DNA from: Bryopsis sp. KO-2023
Taxonomy: Eukaryota > Chlorophyta > Ulvophyceae > Bryopsidales > Bryopsidaceae
Direction: 5' to 3'
Length of the DNA: 64,000 nt
NCBI GenBank assembly: GCA_030272585.1
Contig: BSYQ01000011.1
Span: 2,418,001 to 2,482,000 of the forward strand
Shown: positions 10,493 to 20,839 of the stretch, in pieces
Layout: each line of letters begins with the position of its first letter
Position numbering within the stretch: position 1 is the first letter of the stretch
Notes under the pieces: model-generated
Told to the model about the DNA's origin: nothing
The model's input: the letters and a program-made list of their open reading frames with translations, nothing else
Database searches by the model: none
Position numbers and translations under genes: made by a program

Positions 10493-12821
10493 TTAATAAG
10501 ATTTTTGCAACAGAGGGGTCTCCTCAGCTTCGACTCGGATTGCCGGGTCTGCTTCTTTTTCATGGAACGCAAGAGCAGCTTCCTCCCCCTTTTCAGGAGC
10601 CTTCTGTTCCGTTTCATTTTTCAGTTTCGCAGCTTGAATCTTTTTATAATTATACCAAGCCACCCCAGCAAATGCTATCGAATACCCGAACAAATTCATT
10701 GGCGTGACAGGGGACCTGCAAGATCGAACAGGGAAAAATGAAGCAGTTGCATACATCTGTTGAAAACACAGCAAAAGGGTTTTTAACACACACACACACC
10801 CCGACTGTGGGTGCTGAAATCCAACTCACTTGAAGATGAGAACGGACAGGCCGATCAGCAACCAATCCTTAACCACTCCGGCTATGTTAAGGGTCAAAGC
10901 TGATGTTTTTCCGATCAGAAGAAATACTGACAAATTGAGTACTGCAGAAGAAAGAAAAAAAATTCAGTGTGACACACTGAGCAAAATCTTCAGTCACCAT
11001 TGTGCGGAAAGGTTCTCAATCGATCGGATTTCTTTGGAAGGTTGTTTGCTTGAGATGACATTTCCATCATGTAACAAAGGGAGCCACAAAACGGCAAATT
11101 TTTTTTCTCGCTCCCCCCCCCCCCTTCGAACAAAAAGGAAAAAAAAAATGGAGGGGGGGGGGGGGGGGGGGGGGAGAAGCAGCAAGCCCTATTTACAACG
11201 ATGGTGTTCCCCTGTACCCTCCAGATGGAGCAGAACAAAGTCAGCTGTGGTGGGGAAAGGAAGGAAATAAAAAGAAGGCGGGGGGGACATTTGCTGGTCA
11301 GGGGTGTTGAACTGGGGCTCTGAATCATGCAATTCCTTAATACCTATAGGTCCTCTCCCTTACCGAATGCAGCTGAAGCGTTCACGAGCAATACAGGGAT
11401 CATAGGCACGAAACTGACTTCGCTGGTCAACATGGAATCCATCTCAAACAGCATCAGGGGCAGCAACAGACACACGAAACAGCAGGGCGCCACATAGTAG
11501 AGCGTAGTGATGGGGTTGAGTTTAATTCCCCGCTTCTGCAACAGGATCTGGATCAGGGTGATCCTGACAGACTCGCTCACAATTGCGATGAGCTGAATCA
11601 CCACACCCACCACCACGAAGTTTATTTCACCTGGGGAGAGAAAAAAGAAAAAAAAAAAACTTTCCCTGTGAGAGCTTCCGTCTCAAAATACGAAATATTT
11701 GAAGCCTTCAGTATTTAAATCTTTCTCAAACTTGGGATTTGACAACTGAATCCAAGTTTCCGCATTCCTTTCCAGTGCTTTTAGATGCACACCTGCTGAT
11801 GCTATCACAACTCCTATCCCAATAACCGCCATGTTGAGTGCCGTGAGGTGTGAGTAGGTTTCAATCCTGAAGAGGACGGTCAGGAAGAAAACAGAAGCTG
11901 GCTGACAGGCCTGAGACACAATTGCCACCATGCTTCGCTCAGTTCTCCAGTCTTATTTCTTGATCAAATGGTTGCGGACTCTTATCCTTGATCATAAATT
12001 CATGGAAAACACCATGCATGAAAAAAACAACCTGAAACAGGACCACTCCATTATACATTTTGGATATTGTTACCTATTCATTTCTGTGTTATTAGCATCA
12101 TGTAACGGATACGAACTGAGTATCCCACACACACTAATGATCAACATTAATGCAAAGTGAGGCCAGCCACAGGAAAAATAATTTTGCGCATCCACCACTG
12201 CAAGCAAGTCCTAAGAGTTAAGCTAGGAATTTGTGTGCAGTGTTTGTATTGCAATCTGGGTTGTTTTGGTCACAAGCACACTATTTTGTGCAAGGTCTTG
12301 TTTGACAAAGCTGTACCTTGAGCATCTGAATGAAGGACACGGACAAGTACAGGTATGCGGCGTTGTTCAACCATAGCACCACGGAGAACAAGACGCCTAT
12401 CGGAACGATGGCCCTGCCGTAAACCAAGGCGGCTCATTTAATATCTCAGTTCGAATCCTCATATCTCGCTAAAGCGCCAGTCTACTTGCGCGCTGGTAGT
12501 AGCGCAGAGAATTCTATGAAGCTCTTTTTCGGAATCCCTTCCACGGACGTCAGAAACATTTGCCGCTCACCTGAGATATGTGTCGAAGGATATGTCCACC
12601 CCTTGCACGACTCCCGACTTCACCAAAACGTACGCAAGAATAGAACAGAAACCCATGTGAATGGTTGTCAGCCCGATGGGATATGGAAAGTCCCCATAGG
12701 ACAGCAGGTATTTGTTGAACAGAATGACGACCGCACTCAGAGAGATCCACAAGAACATGCAACCGTAGGAAACCAACAGCTCCCTCCGCCAGTTGGTTTC
12801 CTTAGTTGTGGCGCCGGTCAT
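10493..12821 (-). CDS. nucleotide-sugar / sugar-phosphate transporter (TPT family, plant UDP-arabinofuranose-transporter-like clade)
   Basis: Six exons close in phase: 12821-12571, 12413-12317, 11910-11793, 11630-11364, 10941-10830 and 10715-10493, giving 355 residues. The protein is almost wholly membrane segments (about ten). Diagnostic stretches are ILFNKYLLS and [10 protein letters not shown] in the first third, [13 protein letters not shown] after exon 2, [13 protein letters not shown] near residue 225, and [19 protein letters not shown] followed by [17 protein letters not shown] near the C-terminus. These are hallmarks of the plant triose-phosphate-translocator-like nucleotide-sugar transporters. 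The closest remembered plant relatives are in the clade that includes Golgi UDP-arabinofuranose transporters. Substrate is inferred, but the neighbouring divergent mutase gene makes UDP-arabinofuranose plausible. The short hydrophilic C-terminal tail is cytosolic in this family. Start chosen at the first ATG in the exon-1 frame; the frame upstream lacks ATG. Confidence 0.88.
11113..11176. repeat. facing poly-C and poly-G runs in an intron
   Basis: Inside the fourth transporter intron, C13 at about 11114 is followed after some 30 bases by a G run of 20 or more near 11154. The two can pair into a GC-only stem, and the G run alone could fold as a quadruplex. Run lengths may be imprecise in the assembly. 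Confidence 0.7.
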
Positions 12822-14036
12822 TTTTTCCCACGGATGACACGTTCGAACAGGGGGAGAATCTCCTATCTGGAGTGGACTTCGCTTCAGGAGGGAAAGGCCT
12901 TTCTGAAGCTTTTCCACAGCTCTCGACAAAGCGAACCTGTGCGGTCGAAAGCAAATTTCGGATGGGTGTGGAACTCTATCTGCGCGATGACGACCGAATC
13001 ACATCCACAAAAAAACGCGCGTGCCAGTCAGACGTCATCGTCATCCACTTTCCAGACGGGAATTGGGCCTGCGAGACTGCCAACTGCAGCGGAATGATGT
13101 AGCTTGTTGTTAATCGGAGTTAGCTATGGACAATCCGGAGTACAAGAATGGCGAGAACCAAGTCTTGATGTAACACCTGCCTCCCTGACTCCAGGTATGG
13201 CCTTACGATCAATGCTTCCCTTCACCAACCCAAGGAAGAATTGTTAATGTGTTCCATTAAAAATCTTCGCACAAGAGACATGGCTTCTCTCCTATATTTT
13301 ATGTAGTTTTTTTTTGCTTCGTGTTTGTTGTTCAGTGATTCTGTGAAGGTTCTATGGTGGGGTTTGATAGCTGTGTGTGGTATCATACCCGAGGACATAT
13401 TTTCCTTTTTTGTTCGAGTACAATTGGTTAGGCACAACATGGTGAACAATGGGTGCTGCATCGTTTGACAATGTGTGTTCGAGAACGAATCCCCCTGTAG
13501 CCTTGATCTGCAAGACAGAGGGACACTTGTCCAAACTTGCTGATCAACTCACCACTCCACGATAATTTTAAATGGTCAAGAATCTGTTCCAACTGTTTGC
13601 TATGTATTCTAGGACGTTTTACTCTACAATAGACTTCGTAACAGAAAAGCAGAAAACAAAAACGCGTCAAAAACGTGCGTCAACATAACAGAAAACAGAA
13701 CTGAACGTGACCAGATTCTGTCCCCCAACGGCCGCGTACCCTATGTCCGACATATGGCCAGAAGAGCGAATGGATTACGGCCATATTTCACCACCTTCCT
13801 CCAGACACCCACAACCACAAGCAACAATTATGCATGACTGTTTCGAACACATGGTTAAAAAGACATGGTTTCTGTCTACCTTTCGCGGGTTGCCTTTTTT
13901 GTCGAGCCAGCCAGCAGGGGTTTGTCGTCGTTCGTGGTGATCTTGAGGTGGTAGAAGGAAAGTGACAGTAGAAGCTGTGGGCACGAATAGAGGTTTTTTT
14001 TTAAGAGGGGTTCCACAGACGTCACAGGCGTTAAGC
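12822..14036. promoter_or_regulatory. shared divergent upstream region of transporter and RGP genes
   Basis: About 1.2 kb separate the start codons of the transporter (-) and the first UDP-arabinopyranose mutase gene (+). No coding exon is evident. The rightmost 206 bp (13831-14036) also occurs upstream of the second mutase copy, so that copy keeps only the proximal part of this region. No named promoter element was recognised. Confidence 0.5.
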
Positions 14037-15875
14037 ATGGCCGGCGTGCAGCCCTCCGAGGTGGACATCGTGATTCCCACCATACGTAACCTGGACTTCC
14101 TGGAGGACTGGCGTGAGTTTTTCGAGCCATATCACTTGATCATCATCCAAGACGGGGACCCCTCGAGGAGTATCAAGGTTCCGAAAGGTTTCGACTACGA
14201 GCTGTACAACAGAAACGACATCGAGCGCATTCTGGGGAACAAGGCCTGGTGCATCAGTTTCAAGGACTCCGCGTGCCGTTGCTTCGGCTGGCTCGTGTCG
14301 AAGAAGAGGTACATTTACACGATCGACGACGACTGCTTCGTGGCGAAAGATCCCCAGGGCAACAGAATCGATGTTATGAAGCAGCACCTCGCGAACCTCA
14401 CCACCCCGTCGACGCCGTTCTACTTCAACACGCTATACGATCCCTACAGAGACGGGGCCGACTTCGTGCGCGGGTACCCCTTCAGTTTGCGCGAGGGAGT
14501 TCCCACCGCGGTGTCTCACGGGTTGTGGATGAATATTCCCGACTATGACGCACCCACGCAAATGGTGAAGCCGTGGGAACGCAATACGAGGTATGTGGAC
14601 GCCGTCATGACGGTGCCCAAGGGGAGCTTGATGCCCACGTGTGGAATGAACCTGGGCTTCGACAGAGAAAAAGTTGGGGCGGCAATGTACTTTGGACTCA
14701 TGGGGCACGGCCAGCCTATCGGCCGTTACGACGACATGTGGGCGGGTTGGTGCAGCAAGGTCATCTGCGACCACCTGAACTTCGGGACCAAAACGGGGCT
14801 CCCCTACTTGTGGCACAGCAAGGCCTCCAACCCCTTCGTCAACCTGAGGAAGGAGTTCAAGGGCATCTTTTGGCAGGAGGACATCGTGGCTTTCTTCCAG
14901 AAGGTGGAGTTGAGCAAGAAGGCAACCACAGCAGAGGAATGCATGTTGGAGATTGCGGACAAAGTGAAAGCTGAGCTCGGTCACCTGGACCCTTATTTCG
15001 AAAAGCTGGCATTGGGGATGGTCACCTGGATCGAGGCATGGAGGGAGCAACACGGGGAAAAAACTAATGGGGCAGAAAATGGGGCAGTTGCCAAGTGAAC
15101 GATGGGGGGCCCTCTGCTGCTTGGCAGAGCTCGGGCCAATTATCTCATCAGCGCTGGAGGCAATGCTGCCTCCACACTGGCAATCGTGATATGATGAATC
15201 GAAACGCGTAAAAAAAAAATCAACAATTGGGGGAAGTCTTCAAAGTCTTTTTGGAAAATGGGGAAATGTAGGGTCACTCAATAAGTCAAAACACCAGTGT
15301 ACATGTGCGGGCGTATGCCGGCTTTGGTGCTTTGAGTGGAAAGCCATCTACTTGTGGTGGTTCCACTCTCTTCTGTAAATTCTTCGAAATCCGATATATG
15401 TGTGGATATCTACGTTGTCATGGTGCGATTTGTGTGGATCGAAGCACAGCCCTGCAGATTGCTCACAAGCAGCAATCCCTCAATCAAGACAGGGCTTTCT
15501 TCACCCTGAAGAAAGCAATGTCTCACCAAGTGGAGAGTGTGTTAGAAACACGAGTCGCCATTCTAGATTTTACAGGATCTTCTGCCGAGAATATGCTAGC
15601 ACCCTCGACCAACAAATTCAGAGACATTCCTTGCATCCACACAACCCTATCAAGCTCCACACCCAGTCTCACTTCTTCAACAGCTGCCACCCGAAGCTTG
15701 GAGCACCAGCAAATGAGCCTTTCTGTGCAAACGCACACAGCTCTGCAATGGCACCAAGCTTGAGGCATCACAAGCTGTGGATCATTGATGCAACTTTCGG
15801 TCGTGGACTGCCAACTTGCCGGGACATACTCTCTGACACAGAATGCTAGCTATCTTCCAAAACCACAAGAAACTG
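13831..15875 (+). repeat. inverted repeat arm 1 (contains RGP copy 1 and the TLC 3' exon)
   Basis: This 2.05-kb segment recurs in reverse at 18796-20839. Homology begins at TGCATGACTG and ends at AACTG, where the last exon of the TLC gene is cut about 26 bp in. Differences cluster at both ends: about 15 within the distal 450 bp and several in the 5' flank. I found none from about 14020 to 15415. Confidence 0.93.
14037..15098 (+). CDS. RGP: UDP-arabinopyranose mutase / reversibly glycosylated polypeptide, copy 1
   Basis: An intronless frame of 353 residues starting [18 protein letters not shown]. The family converts UDP-arabinopyranose to UDP-arabinofuranose in the cytosol, at the Golgi surface, for arabinan, arabinoxylan and arabinogalactan synthesis. 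Visible family features are the DXD-type metal site in IYTIDDDCF (about residue 103), [12 protein letters not shown] (about 145-156) containing the conserved Arg that is reversibly glycosylated in plant enzymes, [10 protein letters not shown], and [14 protein letters not shown] near residue 270. Length matches the family (about 350-360). The frame is open upstream to 13962, but that part lacks family resemblance and starts at a non-ATG codon, so I use the ATG at 14037. A second copy at 19573-20634 encodes an identical protein. Lack of introns contrasts with every neighbour except the helical-repeat exon. Confidence 0.95.
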   Translation: MAGVQPSEVDIVIPTIRNLDFLEDWREFFEPYHLIIIQDGDPSRSIKVPKGFDYELYNRNDIERILGNKAWCISFKDSACRCFGWLVSKKRYIYTIDDDCFVAKDPQGNRIDVMKQHLANLTTPSTPFYFNTLYDPYRDGADFVRGYPFSLREGVPTAVSHGLWMNIPDYDAPTQMVKPWERNTRYVDAVMTVPKGSLMPTCGMNLGFDREKVGAAMYFGLMGHGQPIGRYDDMWAGWCSKVICDHLNFGTKTGLPYLWHSKASNPFVNLRKEFKGIFWQEDIVAFFQKVELSKKATTAEECMLEIADKVKAELGHLDPYFEKLALGMVTWIEAWREQHGEKTNGAENGAVAK

Positions 15876-17221
15876 ACTAGTTGGACGCCAAGGCCACACA
15901 GCTGTTGAAATCACAGAAAGTCGAAGGGCTCAGACACTCCACAGGAAACCTGGAGACCAGTGACTGACACAAATCTGACGAAAGCATCCAAATATATGGT
16001 TTGTTTGTGCAAGTGTTTCCCTTTCTACTGTCTATTACCTTTACTATTGCAGAACCCGTCGGTGTGATTAGAGTTTTCCATGTGAGAAATGGACCAATTA
16101 CCACACGAAACACAAAAAATGTCGAAGCAAACAGGACCTGCCAACACGGAACACGAGGGTCAGATTTTCCAATTTTGGATTCAAGTGTTCAACTGTTCTG
16201 CGTTTCACTTTTTATACCTCAACGACCGTCATTGTCATCGAGTTGCCGAGGCCCATTTCCTAATCATCCAAAAACTTTTGCTTAACACTCCACAAACCAA
16301 ACGAGAGATACAAACTGATATGAAATCAACACCCTTCCAGCGACTCAAAACAATTCAACAGGGGGTGTGGTGCTTGCCTCGAGAATGAAGCGTGCGTGAA
16401 GGAAGGGCGTAGAAACTTCTGCCACCAGAATGCATGCGATGACTTCTGTCCCACTCTGAGCAAGCCATCAGGGGACGGTCTATTTCAGGAGGGACAATCA
16501 TAAACACTAGGTAGAAAAATCGTCGAGCATCCAAGTTTCCTGCTGTGTGAAATAATACGCTGTGTGAAATAACACATCGTGCGAAATAGCACGACTCGTG
16601 GTTCCCTTTTTCAGACAACAAGCTCACAACACTGCTTTTTTCTCACCACTCCTTGAAAAATGGCAACCACTAAGCCCAACCCACACACAGAATGATGGAT
16701 CGTGTTTGATATGTTGCTGTTGCCTGTTCTCTTCTCGATGTACCAACAACAGATCAAGTCATAGATGAAGTATCCCAAACTGATGCTGAGGACATCCACC
16801 TGGTGAGAAACACACTTTGAACTGTGATCCCCTGTCCAGTTACAATCTGAAGATCGCTGAGAAGAGTGAGTTTGACTTTTGGAGGGCTGACATTGCCGAT
16901 TTCTACTGTGCACAAAAGACCTGATATTGTTCGATTTAGGGTTTTGACTCGAACATGCCCATTACGCGGACCATAGTGTGGATAAGTGCAGTTCCTCACC
17001 ACTTGTTTGGGCGTTGGTGTACCGATCTGGTTCCATGCATCATCCCAACTTCTTAGCGAATTCGCGCCCAGAAAAAGCATGATGACAGCATGAAAAGCCG
17101 AAACCCAATGGTTGGCAAGTTTCAAAGATCGGTTAGAAAATGATCCGTTGCAAACCACAAGGAAGAGCGAAGCGAAAGCCCCGCAGCTGATGGTGCTGCG
17201 CATTGTCGCACCCACGGCCAT
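15782..17221 (-). CDS. TLC-domain membrane protein (TLCD4/TMEM56-like)
   Basis: Six exons close in phase: 17221-17000, 16856-16647, 16455-16378, 16259-16218, 16137-16039 and 15901-15782, giving 256 residues. The family has 5-8 membrane helices and acts in ER or plasma-membrane lipid handling; it is related to ceramide synthase folds but most members lack a proven reaction. Seen here: NHWVSAFHAVIM (about 37-48), SLGYFIYDL with downstream NTIHHSVCG (about 100-135), SGTEVIACILVAEVSTPFLH (exon 3), FASTFFVFRVVIGPF (exon 5) and GVQLVSFLWFWKI at the end. Each matches the order of conserved blocks in TLCD4-type proteins. Exon 3 appears to end at a GC donor (CTCGAG|GCAAGC). The last exon lies mostly inside inverted-repeat arm 1 and is therefore partly duplicated at 18797-18889. 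The gene converges on RGP copy 1. Confidence 0.85.
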
Positions 17222-17925
17222 CTCTTTCGGTCAAGACGCTACTTGCGAAGACGGAAACACTGACCCTTGAAAAAATGTTCGAGTGCCTGTCCTGGTAGAA
17301 CTGAGTTCTGTGTTTTATGTTTCGTGGACGGCCAAATTGTCCTCAGTGCACTCCGTGATGAATCCCAGCATATCCACCCATGGTGTAGGATACGATCCGT
17401 CATCAATAGGCGGACTAGTGTTTGCCTGGGTTTGCATTCGAGCAATCGTCTTTCGATAAGTTTCATACGAACAAGTAACATAATATTGAGCTGGGTCGCC
17501 CGATAGTTACAGTTGGTGAAAGGAGCGGTCTCCCTGCAACTCCACTGTGAGAGATCACGTTGGGAACCAGCGGGAATTCCCGTGTGTATTCGAATACACA
17601 CAAACGGGGCGAGCGAAGCAAAGCTTCGCGAGAGAGAGTCTTGGTGGAATAGTTACAACACTGTGTTCATTGTTTTGTATCACATCTCTGTTATCTCAAT
17701 TATTAAGTCAACCTATTGAATAAATGACTTCCTGGTGTAGAAACTCCTATCTCAGTGACTGGGAGGCTCCCAGTCGCTCCACTGACCTAACCGACTTAGG
17801 AGGCTGTGCACGTTTGTACCACACTCCGAGTTATCAAACCTTGATGAATGGAGAAGTAGTGGAGAGCCGGTAATCAAACTTGACACAAAAACATGTGCCC
17901 TTGACCAGGGGCCAACACAGGCAAC
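17222..17925. other. upstream region of the TLC gene
   Basis: No exon is recognised. A 120-codon minus frame (17239-17601) has no family resemblance. The stretch contains three adjacent palindromes (17572-17629), listed separately. Confidence 0.5.
17572..17629. repeat. cluster of three consecutive palindromes
   Basis: GGGAATTCCC (17572-17581) abuts the 20-bp perfect palindrome GTGTGTATTCGAATACACAC (17582-17601). It is followed by the stem-loop GCGAAGC-AAA-GCTTCGC (17613-17629). All are about 350-400 bp upstream of the TLC start codon. Confidence 0.85.
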
Positions 17926-18427
17926 CAGGGCGTCACAATACGCAAAAAAAAGAATAAAATATGGCCGTCTAGCCGTATTAATGATGTAATTTTTAATACG
18001 CAAAAAATACAGAAAAATACGTCAGAATTCTTTTTTTAAACTTAAAATGTTCATAACTTCTCACACAAACCTCAGATGGATCTCAAACAACTTGCAAATG
18101 ATAGAAAATGTTTTCCTCTTGCGATCAGATATCTCAAACATATAATTCGAGCAAGTATTAAGAACGTTACGACCATTTGTATAGCGCAACTATCTTCCAT
18201 AATTTCCTCTGAAGTTCTCTCTTGTTCCATTTTGGTTTTCGAGCGTTTTTAGGCTTGAGTATAGTTTTTTTTGGGTTTTTTTCGAACTTTATGAAGGATG
18301 CAACCAACTTGCAGTTTCCGTATTTTTCAGTATTAGATTTCACTATCTTTTTAATACTCACGTATTTACGTATTTTTGCTATCACCGTATTAAACCATAT
18401 TGCGTATTGTGAAGCCCTGCAGGCAAC
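17918..18427. mobile_element. hAT-type MITE with 8-bp target-site duplications
   Basis: The element spans 17926-18419 (494 bp). It begins CAGGGCGTCACAATACGC and ends with the near-complement GCGTATTGTGAAGCCCTG, one mismatch in 18. It is flanked on both sides by the identical octamer CAGGCAAC (17918-17925 and 18420-18427). The CAGGG terminus and 8-bp duplication are typical of the hAT superfamily. Internal sequence is AT-rich with repeated AATACG words and no transposase frame, so it is non-autonomous. Perfect duplications suggest a fairly recent insertion. Confidence 0.9.
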
Positions 18428-18795
18428 AGGCCACACAACTATACAAAGTCAACAAAAAGATGTCCATAACCTCAACGTCCGAATGAAATAGTCCTCCGCT
18501 CCCAACTGCCAACTGCTAGCCAGAAATCAAACTTCCAAACTACCTATTCAGTTAAACACCAAAACCCAACCATCTATCACAAACACGGCTTATAGCAAAA
18601 CGTATTGTAGATTGGACTTAGTGCAACGTTTTCCACATCAAAAGCGGCTTTTTCGTCGTGGATGGCTATATTCTCTCATCTTGTAAATAAACTGTCAGGG
18701 GAACGAAGTTTATGATCCAAAACAAGGACAATACCAACTCTGCCCCTGCTTTTTTATGTTCCAGCAAGAAACACTGGGAGTAACCACAAGCCTAC
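18428..18795. other. spacer between MITE and inverted-repeat arm 2
   Basis: No gene, exon or repeat recognised in about 370 bp. Confidence 0.5.
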
Positions 18796-18796
18796 C

Positions 18797-18889
18797 AGTT
18801 TGTTGTGGTTTTGGAAGATAGCTAGCATTCTGTGTCAGAGAGTATCTCCCGGCAAGTTGGCAGTCCACGATCAAAAGTTGCATCGATGA
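18797..18889 (+). pseudogene. truncated copy of the TLC-gene terminal exon
   Basis: The frame from the arm junction encodes 30 residues beginning SLLWFWKIASILCQRV and stops at TGA 18887-18889. It corresponds to the last 30 codons of the intact TLC gene, with several substitutions (for example Cys to Ser after CQRV). No upstream TLC exons are present on this strand, so it is a duplicated fragment and not a second gene. Confidence 0.85.
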
Positions 18890-19572
18890 TCCACAGCTTG
18901 TGATGCCTCAAGCTTGGTGCCATTGCGGAGCTGTGTGCGTTTGCACAGACAAGCTCATATGCTGGCGCTCCAAGCTTTGGGTGGCAGCTGTTGAAGAAGT
19001 GAGACTGGGGGTGGAGCTTGATAGGGTTGTGTGGATGCAAGGAATCTCTCTGAATTTGTTGGTCGAGGGTGCTAGCATATTCTCGGCAGAAGATCCTGTA
19101 AAATCTAGAATGGCGACTCGTGTTTCTAACACACTCTCCACTTGGTGAGACATTGCTTTCTTCAGGGTGAAGAAAGCCCTGTCTTGATTGAGGGATTGCT
19201 GCTTGTGAGCAATCTGCAGGGCTGTGCTTCGATCCACACAAATCACATCATGACAACGTAGATATCCACACATATATCGGATTTCGAAGAATTTACAGAA
19301 GAGAGTGGAACCACCACAAGTAGATGGCTTTCCACTCAAAGCACCAAAGCCGGCATACGCCCGCACATGTACACTGGTGTTTTGACTTATTGAGTGACCC
19401 TACATTTCCCCATTTTCCAAAAAGACTTTGAAGACTTCCCCCAATTGTTGATTTTTTTTTTACGCGTTTCGATTCATCATATCACGATTGCCAGTGTGGA
19501 GGCAGCATTGCCTCCAGCGCTGATGAGATAATTGGCCCGAGCTCTGCCAAGCAGCAGAGGGCCCCCCATCGT

Positions 19573-20634
19573 TCACTTGGCAACTGCCCCATTTTCTGCC
19601 CCATTAGTTTTTTCCCCGTGTTGCTCCCTCCATGCCTCGATCCAGGTGACCATCCCCAATGCCAGCTTTTCGAAATAAGGGTCCAGGTGACCGAGCTCAG
19701 CTTTCACTTTGTCCGCAATCTCCAACATGCATTCCTCTGCTGTGGTTGCCTTCTTGCTCAACTCCACCTTCTGGAAGAAAGCCACGATGTCCTCCTGCCA
19801 AAAGATGCCCTTGAACTCCTTCCTCAGGTTGACGAAGGGGTTGGAGGCCTTGCTGTGCCACAAGTAGGGGAGCCCCGTTTTGGTCCCGAAGTTCAGGTGG
19901 TCGCAGATGACCTTGCTGCACCAACCCGCCCACATGTCGTCGTAACGGCCGATAGGCTGGCCGTGCCCCATGAGTCCAAAGTACATTGCCGCCCCAACTT
20001 TTTCTCTGTCGAAGCCCAGGTTCATTCCACACGTGGGCATCAAGCTCCCCTTGGGCACCGTCATGACGGCGTCCACATACCTCGTATTGCGTTCCCACGG
20101 CTTCACCATTTGCGTGGGTGCGTCATAGTCGGGAATATTCATCCACAACCCGTGAGACACCGCGGTGGGAACTCCCTCGCGCAAACTGAAGGGGTACCCG
20201 CGCACGAAGTCGGCCCCGTCTCTGTAGGGATCGTATAGCGTGTTGAAGTAGAACGGCGTCGACGGGGTGGTGAGGTTCGCGAGGTGCTGCTTCATAACAT
20301 CGATTCTGTTGCCCTGGGGATCTTTCGCCACGAAGCAGTCGTCGTCGATCGTGTAAATGTACCTCTTCTTCGACACGAGCCAGCCGAAGCAACGGCACGC
20401 GGAGTCCTTGAAACTGATGCACCAGGCCTTGTTCCCCAGAATGCGCTCGATGTCGTTTCTGTTGTACAGCTCGTAGTCGAAACCTTTCGGAACCTTGATA
20501 CTCCTCGAGGGGTCCCCGTCTTGGATGATGATCAAGTGATATGGCTCGAAAAACTCACGCCAGTCCTCCAGGAAGTCCAGGTTACGTATGGTGGGAATCA
20601 CGATGTCCACCTCGGAGGGCTGCACGCCGGCCAT
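19573..20634 (-). CDS. RGP: UDP-arabinopyranose mutase / reversibly glycosylated polypeptide, copy 2
   Basis: A 353-residue frame identical in protein to the copy at 14037-15098. The translations of every other frame across it are also the same as in copy 1, so the coding DNA appears 100% identical including silent sites. It keeps the DXD site (IDDDCF) and the FVRGYPFS segment with the glycosylated Arg. Upstream identity to copy 1 lasts only about 205 bp, with several differences, so its promoter may differ and expression is uncertain. The flanks have diverged by roughly 3%, which suggests recent gene conversion across the coding region. UAM enzymes work as oligomers, so a second identical copy most simply raises dosage. 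Confidence 0.93.
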   Translation of the reverse strand: MAGVQPSEVDIVIPTIRNLDFLEDWREFFEPYHLIIIQDGDPSRSIKVPKGFDYELYNRNDIERILGNKAWCISFKDSACRCFGWLVSKKRYIYTIDDDCFVAKDPQGNRIDVMKQHLANLTTPSTPFYFNTLYDPYRDGADFVRGYPFSLREGVPTAVSHGLWMNIPDYDAPTQMVKPWERNTRYVDAVMTVPKGSLMPTCGMNLGFDREKVGAAMYFGLMGHGQPIGRYDDMWAGWCSKVICDHLNFGTKTGLPYLWHSKASNPFVNLRKEFKGIFWQEDIVAFFQKVELSKKATTAEECMLEIADKVKAELGHLDPYFEKLALGMVTWIEAWREQHGEKTNGAENGAVAK

Positions 20635-20839
20635 GCTTAACGCCAGTGACGTCTGTGGAACCCCTCTTAAAACACCCCTCTATTCGTGCCCACAGCTTCT
20701 ACTGTCACTTTCCTTCTACCACCTCAAGATCACCACGAACGACGACAAACCCCTGCTGGCTGGCTCGACAAAAAAGGCAACCCGCGAAAGGCAGACAGAA
20801 ACCATGTCTTTTTAACCATGTGTTCGAAACAGTCATGCA

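Larger units (their letters stand above)
18796..20839 (-). repeat. inverted repeat arm 2 (contains RGP copy 2 and a TLC exon fragment)
   Basis: Reverse complement of 13831-15875, 2.04 kb, separated from arm 1 by about 2.9 kb. The outer junction sequence (beyond 20839) differs completely from that of arm 1. This arm is therefore probably the inserted copy, carrying only 200 bp of the RGP upstream region. Confidence 0.93.

Noticed and set aside
13428-13670. Minus frame with LADQGYRGIRS, reminiscent of a Harbinger/IS-type transposase block
   Set aside because: One short match only, with no other motif, terminal repeats or duplication around it.
14433-15053. 206-residue antisense frame inside RGP (also at 19618-20238)
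   Set aside because: It is a shadow of GC-rich RGP codons; its conservation between copies only reflects identical DNA.
15305-15849. 149-152-residue plus-strand frames in arm 1 and their equals in arm 2
   Set aside because: They start at non-ATG codons, overlap the TLC 3' exon on the other strand, and differences between arms are not biased to silent sites.
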